From Bryobacteraceae bacterium (GTDB lineage: Bacteria; Acidobacteriota; Terriglobia; Bryobacterales; Bryobacteraceae), in contig JANXAE010000002.1 of assembly GCA_025062235.1 (NCBI GenBank), positions 1-58,207 on the forward strand: DNA of 58,207 nt, written 5' to 3'. The notes beneath the pieces were generated by a model that had not been told where the DNA came from, made no database searches, and saw nothing but the letters and a program-made list of their open reading frames with translations. Positions 21,860 through 31,523 of the stretch are shown here, piece by piece. Each line of letters starts with the position of its first letter. Position 1 is the first letter of the stretch. Both the position numbers and the translations under genes were made by a program.

Positions 21860-24115
21860 GTGTTCCTTCCGCTCTGCCTCCTGGCCGCCTTCGGCTTGAC
21901 GATGATCCAAAGCGAAGGTGTGATCAGCGGGATTGTGCGTGACGCTCGGAGCGGAGAACCGCTGGCCCGGGTTCGGATCGCGCTCGCCGGCACTACCTGG
22001 CGCTCGCAGACGGACGGGGAGGGGCGTTTTGTACTCAGCGGTCTCCCTCCCGGTCAATACACGTTGCAAGCGGTCACGGTCGGCTACCGGACGGTGCGGC
22101 GGACCTTCACGCTGAGCGAGGCAGGGCAGATCGAGTTCGAGATCGCACTCAGCCCGGAAACGTTCCACCAGACGGAGTCGGTCGAGGTGACCGCGGACGT
22201 TTTCGAGCCGCTGAGGACCGACAGCCCGTCGGAAATCACGATGGCCGGCGACGAGATCAAGAATCTGGGCAGCGTCCTGGCGGACGACCCGCTCCGTGCC
22301 GCGCAGGCCCTGCCCGGCATACGCTCGAACGACGATTTCGACGGGCGTTTCTCGCTCCGCGGCGCATCCTGGGAACGGATCGGACTGTATCTGGACGATA
22401 TCCTCCTCCACGTGCCCTTCCACACTTTGCAGGGCGAGTCCGCGACCGGCTCCATGGCCATCTTCAACGGCGACATGGTCGAGACGATGGCTCTGCACGC
22501 GGCTGCGCCACCGGCCCGCTTCGCCGATCGAACCGGGGGCATTCTGGAAGTCACAACGCGGGAAGGCGGGCGGATCGCGCGCAGCTTTCGCGCCACGGCC
22601 AGCGCATCCAATGCGGCTGTCATGGCCGAAGGTCCGCTGGGCCGCGGCCGGCGCGGCTCCTGGCTCGCCAGCGCACGCAAGAGCTACTTCCAATACATCA
22701 TCCGCCGTACGGCCACGACCGAGCCTACGATCGCTTTCGGCTTCGCCGACGGGCAGGGCAAGCTGAGCTACGACTTGACGCCGCATCATCACGTGGACCT
22801 GACCGTGTTGGAGGGCTACGCCGACCTGGACCGGACCCGTTCGCGCCCGCGGCTGGGTGTGAACTCGGTGATGCTGGCCGAGAACCACATCACCTTGGCG
22901 AGCGCCGGCTGGAGATACACGCCGCCGGCTCGCGTGGTCGCCTCCAGCCGCATCGCGTGGATGCGGGAGCGCTTCGAGAATCTGAGCCGCGACCACTTGG
23001 CGCTGGCGGGCGGCTACTACGGCGAGTGGTCATGGACGGGGAACGCAACCTGGCTGTGGCGCGACGATGCTTCGCTTGAGTTCGGGGCTTCCGCGCGCCG
23101 TCTCCGCGCCGATGGCTTCGTGTATCGTTATCAGTTCAATCCCTTCCTGGTCCGGCGCCTGGACGAGTACCGGGGTGTCGCGCTGCGCGGTGGCGGCTAC
23201 TTGCAGCAGTCCCTGCGACCCTGGCACGGACGCTTGCAGTTGACCGCTGGGGGGCGTTGGGACAAGCATAGCGCCAGCAGGCCGGATCCATGGAACCCGT
23301 CTGCCTCCATCGCCGTGGCGCCGCGGACCGCCACGCGCATCTACGCCGCCTGGGGTCGGTACGCGCAGTTTCCGGACCTGCACTGGCTGCACTCTTTCCT
23401 GGGCGGCCCAGGGCTGCGCCCCGAGCGCGCAACCCATTATTCGGCCGGTTGGGAGCAACGTCTCGGCGAGCGCACCCGCCTGAGGTTGGAAGCCTATCAG
23501 CGGGAGGATCGGGAATTGCTGTTCCGCCCCCTCTACGAGCCGCGGCTGGCCGCGGGAAGGATCCTTCCCCAGCGGCTCGACGCGCCCGTTTCGAACTCCC
23601 TGCGCGGGCGCGCCCGCGGCGTCGAAATCTTCCTCCAGCAGCGAACCGCCAACCGGCTGACGGGCTGGATCGCCTATGCGTACGGGCAAAGCCGCATGCA
23701 GGATGCGGTCACCGGGGCTCGGTTTCCCGCCGACTTCGACCAGAAGCATGGCCTCAACGTCTACCTCGGCTACCGCGTGCGCCCCACGGTGCATGTGAGC
23801 ATGCGCTGGATTTACGGCAGCGGTTTCCCCATTCCCGGCTTCTTGCGCAAGGAAGGCGAGCGGTACTTCCTGGCCGAGGAGCGCAACCGGGTGCGCCTGC
23901 CCGCCTACCACCGCGTTGACCTGCGCACCAACAAGGCGTTCGTTTTCGATCGCTGGAAGCTGACCCTTTATGCCGAAGTCATCAACCTGACCAACCACGC
24001 CAACTACCGCTTCGAAAGCTTCAACGGTTACAACGCGCGCACCGGACAGGCCTTTCTCACGCTGGACAAGATGTTTCCCGTCATTCCCTCGGCCGGCTTC
24101 CTTCTCGAGTTCTGA
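21860..24115 (+). CDS. TonB-dependent receptor with carboxypeptidase-like regulatory domain
   Basis: VFLPLCLLAAFGLTMIQSEGVISGIVRDARSGEPLARVRIALAGTTWRSQTDGEGRFVLSGLPPGQYTLQAV...; beta-barrel with RNRVRLPAYHRVDLRTNKAFVFDRWKLTLYAEVINLTNHANY. GTG start inferred. Confidence 0.9.
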   Translation: MFLPLCLLAAFGLTMIQSEGVISGIVRDARSGEPLARVRIALAGTTWRSQTDGEGRFVLSGLPPGQYTLQAVTVGYRTVRRTFTLSEAGQIEFEIALSPETFHQTESVEVTADVFEPLRTDSPSEITMAGDEIKNLGSVLADDPLRAAQALPGIRSNDDFDGRFSLRGASWERIGLYLDDILLHVPFHTLQGESATGSMAIFNGDMVETMALHAAAPPARFADRTGGILEVTTREGGRIARSFRATASASNAAVMAEGPLGRGRRGSWLASARKSYFQYIIRRTATTEPTIAFGFADGQGKLSYDLTPHHHVDLTVLEGYADLDRTRSRPRLGVNSVMLAENHITLASAGWRYTPPARVVASSRIAWMRERFENLSRDHLALAGGYYGEWSWTGNATWLWRDDASLEFGASARRLRADGFVYRYQFNPFLVRRLDEYRGVALRGGGYLQQSLRPWHGRLQLTAGGRWDKHSASRPDPWNPSASIAVAPRTATRIYAAWGRYAQFPDLHWLHSFLGGPGLRPERATHYSAGWEQRLGERTRLRLEAYQREDRELLFRPLYEPRLAAGRILPQRLDAPVSNSLRGRARGVEIFLQQRTANRLTGWIAYAYGQSRMQDAVTGARFPADFDQKHGLNVYLGYRVRPTVHVSMRWIYGSGFPIPGFLRKEGERYFLAEERNRVRLPAYHRVDLRTNKAFVFDRWKLTLYAEVINLTNHANYRFESFNGYNARTGQAFLTLDKMFPVIPSAGFLLEF

Positions 24116-24125
24116 GTCCGCCCGC

Positions 24126-24947
24126 TCAAGGCCAGGCACTGTAGACTTCGTAAGCCGTGACCGTGCGAAAGCCCAGACGCTCGTAGAGCGGGCGGGCCTG
24201 CGCGGTGGATTGCAGAACCACCGCGCACGAGCCGGCGGCCTTGCGGGCATGAGCGATGGCGTGTCGCACGGCGGCCTCGGCGCAGCCCTGGCCGCGGAAG
24301 GCCGCCAGCGTCCCCACGGCGTAAAGTCCGATGACGCCGGCGGCGATGCGCGTGGCGGCCGTGGTCACGGGTGCCTCTCCCCAGTAGCCTACCCATCCGG
24401 TCAGGCCGTCGCGCCACGTCGCCTCGGCGCCGTAGATCTGGCGCGCGATGAGCGATGGCACGCCGAAGGCGGCTGTCATGATCTGCTCGAAAGCCCGACG
24501 CTCCTGCTGGCTTGCCACCTCGCGGAAGGCGAGTCGCGGCAGGTTTCGCGTCGGGGGACGCAACTCGGCCGCCGCCATGCCAGGCATGCGGGACAGCAGC
24601 ACCAGGCCCGCGCTCCGCACGACCCCAGAAAGCCTTCGCCGCAGGCCCTTACCTAGCCAATCCTCGCACAGCCAGAGCGACCAGGGAAGGTTGCGGGCAC
24701 GGAAGTACTCGCGCGCGATGCGCAGGCGCCCGCAGAATTCCTCCGGCCCTTCGGCCGGCTCGGTCAACAGGACGGCGTTGAACGTGCTGAAGGACACGCC
24801 CGAACAGATCAGTTCGAGCCCCGGCTTGCTGACCACTTCGCCCGCCGGATGCGCCCGACAGAACACGCTGAGGGTTGCCCGCAAGTTCAGCTCGAGCAGC
24901 TCGAAGGGAACCATCGCGTCGCCTCGTCTCCGAGGCCCGGGGCCCAT
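24126..24947 (-). CDS. GNAT-family N-acetyltransferase
   Basis: 273 aa; AAGVIGLYAVGTLAAFRGQGCAEAAVRHAIAHARKAAGSCAVVLQSTAQARPLYERLGFRTVTAYEVY. Confidence 0.85.
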   Translation of the reverse strand: MGPGPRRRGDAMVPFELLELNLRATLSVFCRAHPAGEVVSKPGLELICSGVSFSTFNAVLLTEPAEGPEEFCGRLRIAREYFRARNLPWSLWLCEDWLGKGLRRRLSGVVRSAGLVLLSRMPGMAAAELRPPTRNLPRLAFREVASQQERRAFEQIMTAAFGVPSLIARQIYGAEATWRDGLTGWVGYWGEAPVTTAATRIAAGVIGLYAVGTLAAFRGQGCAEAAVRHAIAHARKAAGSCAVVLQSTAQARPLYERLGFRTVTAYEVYSAWP

Positions 24948-24961
24948 CCCGGGCGCCGCCT

Positions 24962-27454
24962 TCAGAGCAGGCTTACCGGATCCACGTCAATGACCAGCGC
25001 GGTGGCCGGCCACTCCTGTCGCTGAGCGAAAGAGCGCACCGCCGCGAGCGTTTCGCCCAGTTTCTTCCGGCTGGCTCCTTTCAGCAGCAGTTGGTAGCGG
25101 TACTCGTTGCGCAGCTTGGGCACGGGCGCCTCCGAGGGACCCAGTACCTTGACGCCCTCCGGCGGTGGGGTCAGGAACCGTCCCAGTTCCGCGCTCATGC
25201 GGTAAGCTTCCTCCTGACGTCGGCTGCGCAACAAGATGCTGGCCAGTGCGCTGAAAGGCGGGTACCGCATCGCGCGCCGGAACTGCACCTCCTTCCGGTA
25301 GAAAAGCTCGTAATCCTGCGCGGCCGCAAAGCGGATGGCGTAGTGCTCGGGATTGATCGTCTGGATGATGACCAGACCCGGCAACTCTCCTCGCCCGGCG
25401 CGCCCCGCCACCTGTGTCAGCAATTGAAAAGTGCGCTCGGCGGCGCGAAAGTCCGGAACGCCCAGGCCGACGTCGGCCGAGACGACTCCCACCAGGGTGA
25501 CGTTCGGGATGTCGTGCCCTTTTGCGATCATTTGCGTGCCCACCAGAATGTCGAAACGGCCTTCGCGAAAGCCGGCCAGGATGGTTTCGTATTGTCGCCG
25601 GCCGGTGACCGTATCGCGATCCATGCGCGCCACGCGCGCCCGCGGGAAGTGCCGATGCAGCTCCTCCTCCACGCGCTCGGATCCGGCGCCGACGTAGTAG
25701 ATGTACTCGCTCGAGCACCTGGGGCAGGCGGCGGGCGGCGGCTCGGCATAGTTGCAGTAGTGACAGAGGAGGCGCCGATCTCGCCGGTGCCAGGTCAGGG
25801 TCACCGCGCAGTTGACGCATTCCACGCGATAGCCGCAGGCCCGGCAGGCGGCAAAGCAGGCGAAGCCGCGGCGGTTCAGCAGGAGCATGGTCTGCTCTCC
25901 GCTCTCCAGGCGCGCGCCGATTTCCTCGAGCAGCCGGCGCGAGAACGTAGCCTGCTTGCGGGTCTCGAGGAACTCGGCGCGCATGTCCACGATCTCGACG
26001 CGCGGCAGCGGTCGCCGCTCGATGCGTTCGGGCAGCACCAGCAGCGTGTACTTGCCGCGCTCGGCGTTGTAGCGGCTTTCCAGGCTGGGCGTGGCCGAGC
26101 CGAGCACGACGCAGGCCCCGGCCGCCTGAGCGCGCACGATGGCCACATCGCGGCCGTGGTAACGGGGCGTTTCCTCCTGCTTGTAGCTGTGGTCGTGCTC
26201 TTCGTCCACCACGATCAACCCGAGTTCGCGCACGGGAGCGAAGACGGCGGAGCGGGTCCCCACCGCCACCGGAGCCGCGCCGGAGCGGATGCGGCGCCAC
26301 TGATCGGCCCGCTCCGCGTCGCTGAATGCCGAGTGCAGGATGGCGACCCTGTCGCCGAAACGCTGGAAGAACTGCGCAGCCACGGCCGGAGTCAGGGCGA
26401 TCTCCGGCACCAGCAGCAGCGCGCCTCGTCCGAGGGCGAGCGCCTCCTCGATGGCGCGCAGATAGACCTCGGTCTTGCCCGAGCCGGTGACCCCCTGTAA
26501 CAGGAAAACACGGAATTGTTTTTCTCGGAGCACGGCCCGGATGGCGTCGAAGGCGGCCTGCTGGTGAAGATTGAGCACGTGGGGGGGACGCTCGGGCGCG
26601 TCCGTGGCCAGGGGCCTTTCCATCGAGATCCGCACCAGGCCCCGGCGGGCCAGCGCTCGCGCCGCCGAGCCGGCGTGCCGGAGTCGCTGCTCGAGCTCGC
26701 GCAAGTTATGGCTGCCGGGGTGCAATTCCAGGTATGCGAGCAATTCCCTTTCCGACCTGCGGAACTTTCCCTCCGGCCGCGGTCCGGCCAGCTCTACGCG
26801 CAGGCGATCCGAGGGGGAGCGGAAAGGGTCGCGCAAGGCCTCGACGTCTTCGGCCTGTACGAAGCCGCGGCGCTCGAGCGCTCGCAGGGCAGCCTCGGCT
26901 TGGAGCACCTTGCGCGCTATGGTGGAGGCGGACAGGGGACGGGACTCGAGCAGCCGGAGGATTTGCATGGCCGGGCTCGGATCGTCGGGGGCGCTCGCCA
27001 GCCGCCGCAAGATCTCTCGTCCGGTCTCCGTGAGCGAATAGACCTTTCCGCGGCGGACCTCCCCCGCCAGAGGCGCCATGGCGCGCAAGGTTTCGCCGAG
27101 CGGAGCGCAGTAATAAGAGGAGATCCAGCGCCCCAGCTCGATCAGATCCTGCTCGAGCGCAGGCTCCTCGTCCAGCAAGCGCAGCACCTGGCGCGGGACG
27201 ACTTCCGGCGCTTGGTTGTGGCAACGGAGCACGAAGCCGACGAGCTTCCGCCCCGCGAAGGGCACGAGCAGGCGGCAGCCCGGCCGGACTCGATGCCGCA
27301 GGGTTTCCGGCAGCGCGTAGGTGAAGGTCCGCTCGAGGGGGATGGGAAGGCCTACCTCGCAATAAAGCGGCAGAGGTTCTTCGTGCGCTGAGAGCGGTGC
27401 GATCTGTTCTTCAGCTTCTGCCATAATCCGGAATGCGGCCTGCGGGCGCTGCAT
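24962..27454 (-). CDS. priA: primosomal protein N' (replication restart helicase)
   Basis: [39 protein letters not shown]...VDEEHDHSYKQEETPRYHGRDVAIVRA...Cys-rich Zn motif CRACGYRVECVNCAVTLTWHRRDRRLLCHYC...PRC. Confidence 0.97.
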   Translation of the reverse strand: MQRPQAAFRIMAEAEEQIAPLSAHEEPLPLYCEVGLPIPLERTFTYALPETLRHRVRPGCRLLVPFAGRKLVGFVLRCHNQAPEVVPRQVLRLLDEEPALEQDLIELGRWISSYYCAPLGETLRAMAPLAGEVRRGKVYSLTETGREILRRLASAPDDPSPAMQILRLLESRPLSASTIARKVLQAEAALRALERRGFVQAEDVEALRDPFRSPSDRLRVELAGPRPEGKFRRSERELLAYLELHPGSHNLRELEQRLRHAGSAARALARRGLVRISMERPLATDAPERPPHVLNLHQQAAFDAIRAVLREKQFRVFLLQGVTGSGKTEVYLRAIEEALALGRGALLLVPEIALTPAVAAQFFQRFGDRVAILHSAFSDAERADQWRRIRSGAAPVAVGTRSAVFAPVRELGLIVVDEEHDHSYKQEETPRYHGRDVAIVRAQAAGACVVLGSATPSLESRYNAERGKYTLLVLPERIERRPLPRVEIVDMRAEFLETRKQATFSRRLLEEIGARLESGEQTMLLLNRRGFACFAACRACGYRVECVNCAVTLTWHRRDRRLLCHYCNYAEPPPAACPRCSSEYIYYVGAGSERVEEELHRHFPRARVARMDRDTVTGRRQYETILAGFREGRFDILVGTQMIAKGHDIPNVTLVGVVSADVGLGVPDFRAAERTFQLLTQVAGRAGRGELPGLVIIQTINPEHYAIRFAAAQDYELFYRKEVQFRRAMRYPPFSALASILLRSRRQEEAYRMSAELGRFLTPPPEGVKVLGPSEAPVPKLRNEYRYQLLLKGASRKKLGETLAAVRSFAQRQEWPATALVIDVDPVSLL

Positions 27455-27482
27455 TCCATCCTAGCGGGTCGGGAGGCAGTCA

Positions 27483-27804
27483 CGTGCAATACCGATACAT
27501 CGAGGACCTGCGAGCTGAGGTGAGCATCCCCAGCAATGGCATACTGAGCCGCACCCTGCACAACGACGAGCAGCTCAAGGTGGTGCTGTTCGCTTTCGCC
27601 GCCGGCCAGGAACTTTCCGAACACACGGCTGCGACGCCGGCGATCCTCCATGTGCTCGAGGGCCAGATCGGACTCTTGCTGGGCTCCGAGCCTCGCGAGG
27701 CTCGTGCCGGGACCTGGGTCTGGATGGCGCCGCAGTTGCCGCACAGCCTCGTCGCGCGAACCGACGCGGTCGCACTCCTGCTGTTGATCAAGCAATCGCG
27801 CTGA
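27483..27804 (+). CDS. cupin domain protein
   Basis: VQYRYIEDLRAEVSIPSNGILSRTLHNDEQLKVVLFAFAAGQELSEHTAATPAILHVLEGQIGLLLG...GTWVWMAPQLPHSLVA. Confidence 0.85.
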
Positions 27805-27809
27805 GCCGC

Positions 27810-28453
27810 GACTCGATCTGCCGCGAAAACAGGCGGAAACGAATCGCGCAGAACGTTGCACAGCTTTCCGAACGCAGGATCCCCGCACCCGCGAAACGAT
27901 GCGCTCCTCGCCACCGACCGGTAGAAGGCCGACGAACGCGGCCGGTGCAGGCGTGGGAAAACGCGCTCGGAGGGCTCCCTTGCTGGTCGGGTTTGCCTCG
28001 GGACGTCGGCTTCCCCTGCTCGCGCCGGAACTACGCCACCTTCTTGCCGGAAGCGCTCGTTTCGAGCGCGGCATCGCACGCGCGCCGGTCGCTCAGAACC
28101 GGACTTCGAGCTCGGGGTCAATACCACGACAGCGGATCGCCCCCATCAGCCGTTGGCGTCGAGCCTGGCCTGGACTGCCGCCTCGATTCCGGTTCGAGCG
28201 GCTTGCCCCTCCCCGAGCCCTCGTGATCGAACAGCGCGAGCGCCCGCGCGGCGCACCGCAAGGACGCGCGTGGGAAAGCGTGACACTCGTGCAGGACGGC
28301 GGGATCGCGGAACGGATGCGTGAGGACCTGGTATTTCAAGTCAGGGGGGATGCCCAAGTCGCGCCGACGGGTCAGTTAGGGCTGGAGGCTCTTTTGGGTG
28401 TTCTTGTCGGGTTCCAGAACGATCAGCTCCCACTCCGGATTCGACTTGATCAC
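27810..28453 (-). pseudogene. partner protein of the upstream AAA ATPase (TOPRIM/DUF4276-like size class, family unresolved), degraded
   Basis: Fragments VIKSNPEWELIVLEPDKNTQKSLQP* / LGIPPDLKYQVLTHPFRDPAVLHECHAF...AARALALFDHEGSGR / PRSSAFYRSVARSASFRGCGDPAFGKLCNVLRDSFPP in different frames. Confidence 0.6.
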
Positions 28454-29702
28454 CCCAGAACTCGGGAAGCGAACAATGCCGCGCGATTGACGTCGCGGTG
28501 CCAGTCGCGCAGGGCCGGCTGCGTATCGCCGGGCACGATATCGGTTCCCCCATGCCCGGTTCGGGCAAAGCACGGCAAGTGGGCACGATCGGCCATAGCC
28601 ACCAGCAGGGGCGAGTGCATGGCTCCAACACATGGCCGCCGTAGACAGAGCTCAGCGACTGGAAGACCGCCTCTAGCGCACGTGGGCGCGCGCCGTTCTC
28701 GGGCGCTTCGACCAGGTGGATCGCGGAGACCTGTGGAAGATAGGCCCGTAGCGTAAGCGCCAGAAGTTCGGAGGGGCCGTCGGAGAGCCCCCAAGAGGGA
28801 ATCTCGACCTCCCAGACGAAGTGCGCGGTCAGGCAGGCGTGCCGGTCGTCCTCACCCACCTGGACACGGAGACACACCAGCTCCGGCAGTACGGTGCGCA
28901 CATGATCCATCCACTGCTCGAAACGAGCAGGGGCACATTCCTGCATTGCCAGCACAACCCCTGGGGGGTTGGATCCGTCCGGCTTGAGCGAACGTCAGTG
29001 GCCGGGGCGACTCGATTGCCGCATCGCCGGGCTGCTCACACCGTTGCGTTCCACCCCGTGCTTGAGCAGCGACTTGAGGCAGGTGCCCACGGGGAAACGG
29101 CTCCCGTCCTCGAGCGAACTGTCGAACGTCGAACGTTTCGGACCGAGCCGAATGGCCGGAATCCATTCCTTGCCGGGTTCGCTCTGGAGCCCGGAATCGC
29201 AGTAGTCGTTGCCCCCCGGTTTCTTGACGAGGATCATGCGCTTGGTATGCACGCTCTTCCTCGTAAGCAGGCTTTCCTGTGCTGGCCGGAACTCGGGGAA
29301 GGAGCGCTGCTCTCGCCGGGCCGGAGCAGGGCTGTCAGTCAGCAACGCCCGCTCCTCTTCGATCCCGGCGCTTTGCTCACCGACCTTGATGCGCACCCAA
29401 GATCGGATGCGCCCTTAGGCCTCCTTGCCCGGTCTCCTGCGCAACTGCTCCGGTCTTTCGGTTTCGACGACCGGCTCGATGGCGCCCGGGCGACGCGCCC
29501 AAATCAGGTCCGGGGTCGCGGATGCGGTCTTCCAGCGCGCTCTCCAGTCGGTTGGTGATCAGAGGCCCCGGAGGACTAGCGGAGCCTCAAAGAGGGTGGT
29601 CTTGCCGCTACCTTTCGGCCCGGCCGGAATCCGGAAGTACCCGAGGTCGCAGGAGACATGGCGCAAACACGGGTGATTCGGGAGCTCAACCCGGCTGACC
29701 AC
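28450..29702 (-). pseudogene. AAA/ABC-type ATPase (SMC/OLD-like), degraded
   Basis: ELPNHPCLRHVSCDLGYFRIPAGPKGSGKTTLFEAPLVLRGL* (Walker A), RKSVHTKRMILVKKPGGNDYCDSGLQSEPGKEWIPAIRLGPKRS, GLSDGPSELLALTLRAYLP..IHLVEAPENGARPRALEAVFQSLSSVYGG, HSPLLVAMADRAHLPCFAR...NRAALFASRVLG*, across several frames. Confidence 0.75.
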
Positions 29703-29755
29703 GAGTCTTTCTCCGGTCGCGGCACAGCCGATTCATCTCTCGGGACTGCGCGACG

Positions 29756-30256
29756 CTACCCGGAGGTCACGCTTTCGATGCGCCCGGCGAGGGGCTTGAC
29801 CACCGGTCCGCCGCAGACGCCCACGCCGACGTTCAGCAGAGCGTGCAAGAAATTGTAAACCAGCGCGTAGACCATCTGTTCGGTGACAGGCTGCCGCCCG
29901 GGCAGGCGAAAGCTCACCGGCAGTTCCTTCATGACTTGCAGCCGGACTGCGTCGCGCAGGATGCGGCCCGACCGGTCGCGACAATTGGCGATGAGCAGCG
30001 GCGTTTGCAAGACGACTCCCGTCTGCCCGTCCACGTAGAACTGGCAGCGCGAGAACCAGCCAAGGTTGCCTGGGTCGGAGGCGTCGAACAGTAGCAGCGG
30101 CGCCCTGCGGCCCGGCGTCGAGAGCGTCATGGCCAGGGCGCGCTTGAGGTCCTCCACCTGGCACTGGAATCCCGCCTGCCGCGCGACGTCGGCCAGCACG
30201 TTGGGATCGAGCTCGAGCCAGATGTATTTGTGCTGCCCCGCCTGAACGACCTGCAT
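29756..30256 (-). CDS. hypothetical protein (166 aa)
   Basis: MQVVQAGQHKYIWLELDPNVLADVARQAGFQCQVEDLKRALAMTLSTPGRRAPLLLFDASDPGNLGWFSRCQFYVDGQTG...; coherent globular composition, no family recognised. Confidence 0.55.
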   Translation of the reverse strand: MQVVQAGQHKYIWLELDPNVLADVARQAGFQCQVEDLKRALAMTLSTPGRRAPLLLFDASDPGNLGWFSRCQFYVDGQTGVVLQTPLLIANCRDRSGRILRDAVRLQVMKELPVSFRLPGRQPVTEQMVYALVYNFLHALLNVGVGVCGGPVVKPLAGRIESVTSG

Positions 30257-30263
30257 CCACTTG

Positions 30264-30821
30264 CTATTCTACAGGCGCCCGCTGCCGCAGCGCCTCGGCG
30301 TAGGCCTCGAAGGTGGCTTGGTCGAATAGCACGAAGATCACTTCGCGCAGGCGCGTGTCAGGCCGTTGCAAGTGCCGGCAGACCTCCTGCATGGCGATTT
30401 CTGCGGCTTGGCGGACCGGGTAGCCGTAGGCGCCGGTGGAAATGGAAGGGAAACTGATCGTGCTCAGTCCGCGTTCTTCGGCCAGGGCCAGACAGGTCCG
30501 GTAACAGGAGGCGAGCAGCTCGGCCTCGTTGCGGTCGCCTCCCCGCCAGATGGGTCCCACGGCGTGGAACACGTAACGAGCGGGCAGATTGCCGGCCCCG
30601 GTGACGACCGCGCTGCCCGTCGGACAGCCTCCCTGGCGCGCTCGGATCTCGTCGAGCTCGCGCATGATCGAGGGGCCGCCCGCGCGGTGAATCGCGCCGT
30701 CCACTCCGCCTCCTCCGCGCAATTGCGCGTTGGCCGCGTTCACGATCGCGTCCGCCGGCACGCGCGTGATGTCCCCGATGACGAGCTTCAGAAGCTTGCC
30801 TCCCGGGAACTCCCACTGCAT
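30264..30821 (-). CDS. macro domain protein (O-acetyl-ADP-ribose deacetylase-like)
   Basis: LKLVIGDITRVPADAIVNAANAQLRGGGGVDGAIHRAGG...VITGAGNLPARYVFHAVGP...ISFPSISTGAYGYPVRQAAEIAM. Confidence 0.95.
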   Translation of the reverse strand: MQWEFPGGKLLKLVIGDITRVPADAIVNAANAQLRGGGGVDGAIHRAGGPSIMRELDEIRARQGGCPTGSAVVTGAGNLPARYVFHAVGPIWRGGDRNEAELLASCYRTCLALAEERGLSTISFPSISTGAYGYPVRQAAEIAMQEVCRHLQRPDTRLREVIFVLFDQATFEAYAEALRQRAPVE

Positions 30822-30842
30822 GGCAGTTATATCTTAGTAGAT

Positions 30843-31523
30843 GTGCCGGTCGCGCTGGTGCTGTTCGACATTGACGGGACGCTGCTGCGACGCACCGGTC
30901 CGCACCACCGCCTGGCGCTGATCGAAGCCATCCGCCGGGTTACGGGTCTGGAAACCACAACCGACCACATTCCCCTGCACGGGATGCTCGATCCGGATAT
31001 CATCAGCCGCATGCTGCGACAGGCAGGGGCACCGCAGCGGTTGATCCGCGAGGCGATGCCGGCCATCACCCGGGAGGCCGAGGCGATCTACGAGCGCACC
31101 TGCCCCGACCTGCGAAGGAAGACCTGCCCCGGCGTGCGACGTCTGCTGCGGACGCTCGAATCGCGCGGCGCGGCCATGGGACTGGTGACAGGCAACCTGA
31201 CGCGCATCGGATGGAAGAAGCTCGAGCGGGCGGGGCTGCGACATTACTTCCGTCTCGGCGCCTTCGGCGAGATGCGCCGCAACCGGGCCGGGCTGGTCAG
31301 GCTGGCGTTGGCCGAGGCGCGACGACTCGGCCTGTGGCAGCGCGGCCGGCCCGTGAGCCTGATCGGAGACGCCCCGGCCGATGTCGAAGCCGCCAGGGTC
31401 AATCGCATCCGCGCGGTGGCTGTGGCCACGGGCATCACGCCTAAGGAAGAACTCGCTGCCCTGCAACCGGATCTGCTGTTCGACGACCTGCGCCAAATGA
31501 GCGCCGAGGAGCTGTTGCGATGA
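30843..31523 (+). CDS. HAD-family hydrolase
   Basis: VPVALVLFDIDGTLLRRTGPHHRLALIEAI...GLVTGNLTRIGWKKLERAGL...VSLIGDAPADVEAARVNRIRAVAVATG; HAD motifs I-III. Confidence 0.93.
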   Translation: MPVALVLFDIDGTLLRRTGPHHRLALIEAIRRVTGLETTTDHIPLHGMLDPDIISRMLRQAGAPQRLIREAMPAITREAEAIYERTCPDLRRKTCPGVRRLLRTLESRGAAMGLVTGNLTRIGWKKLERAGLRHYFRLGAFGEMRRNRAGLVRLALAEARRLGLWQRGRPVSLIGDAPADVEAARVNRIRAVAVATGITPKEELAALQPDLLFDDLRQMSAEELLR

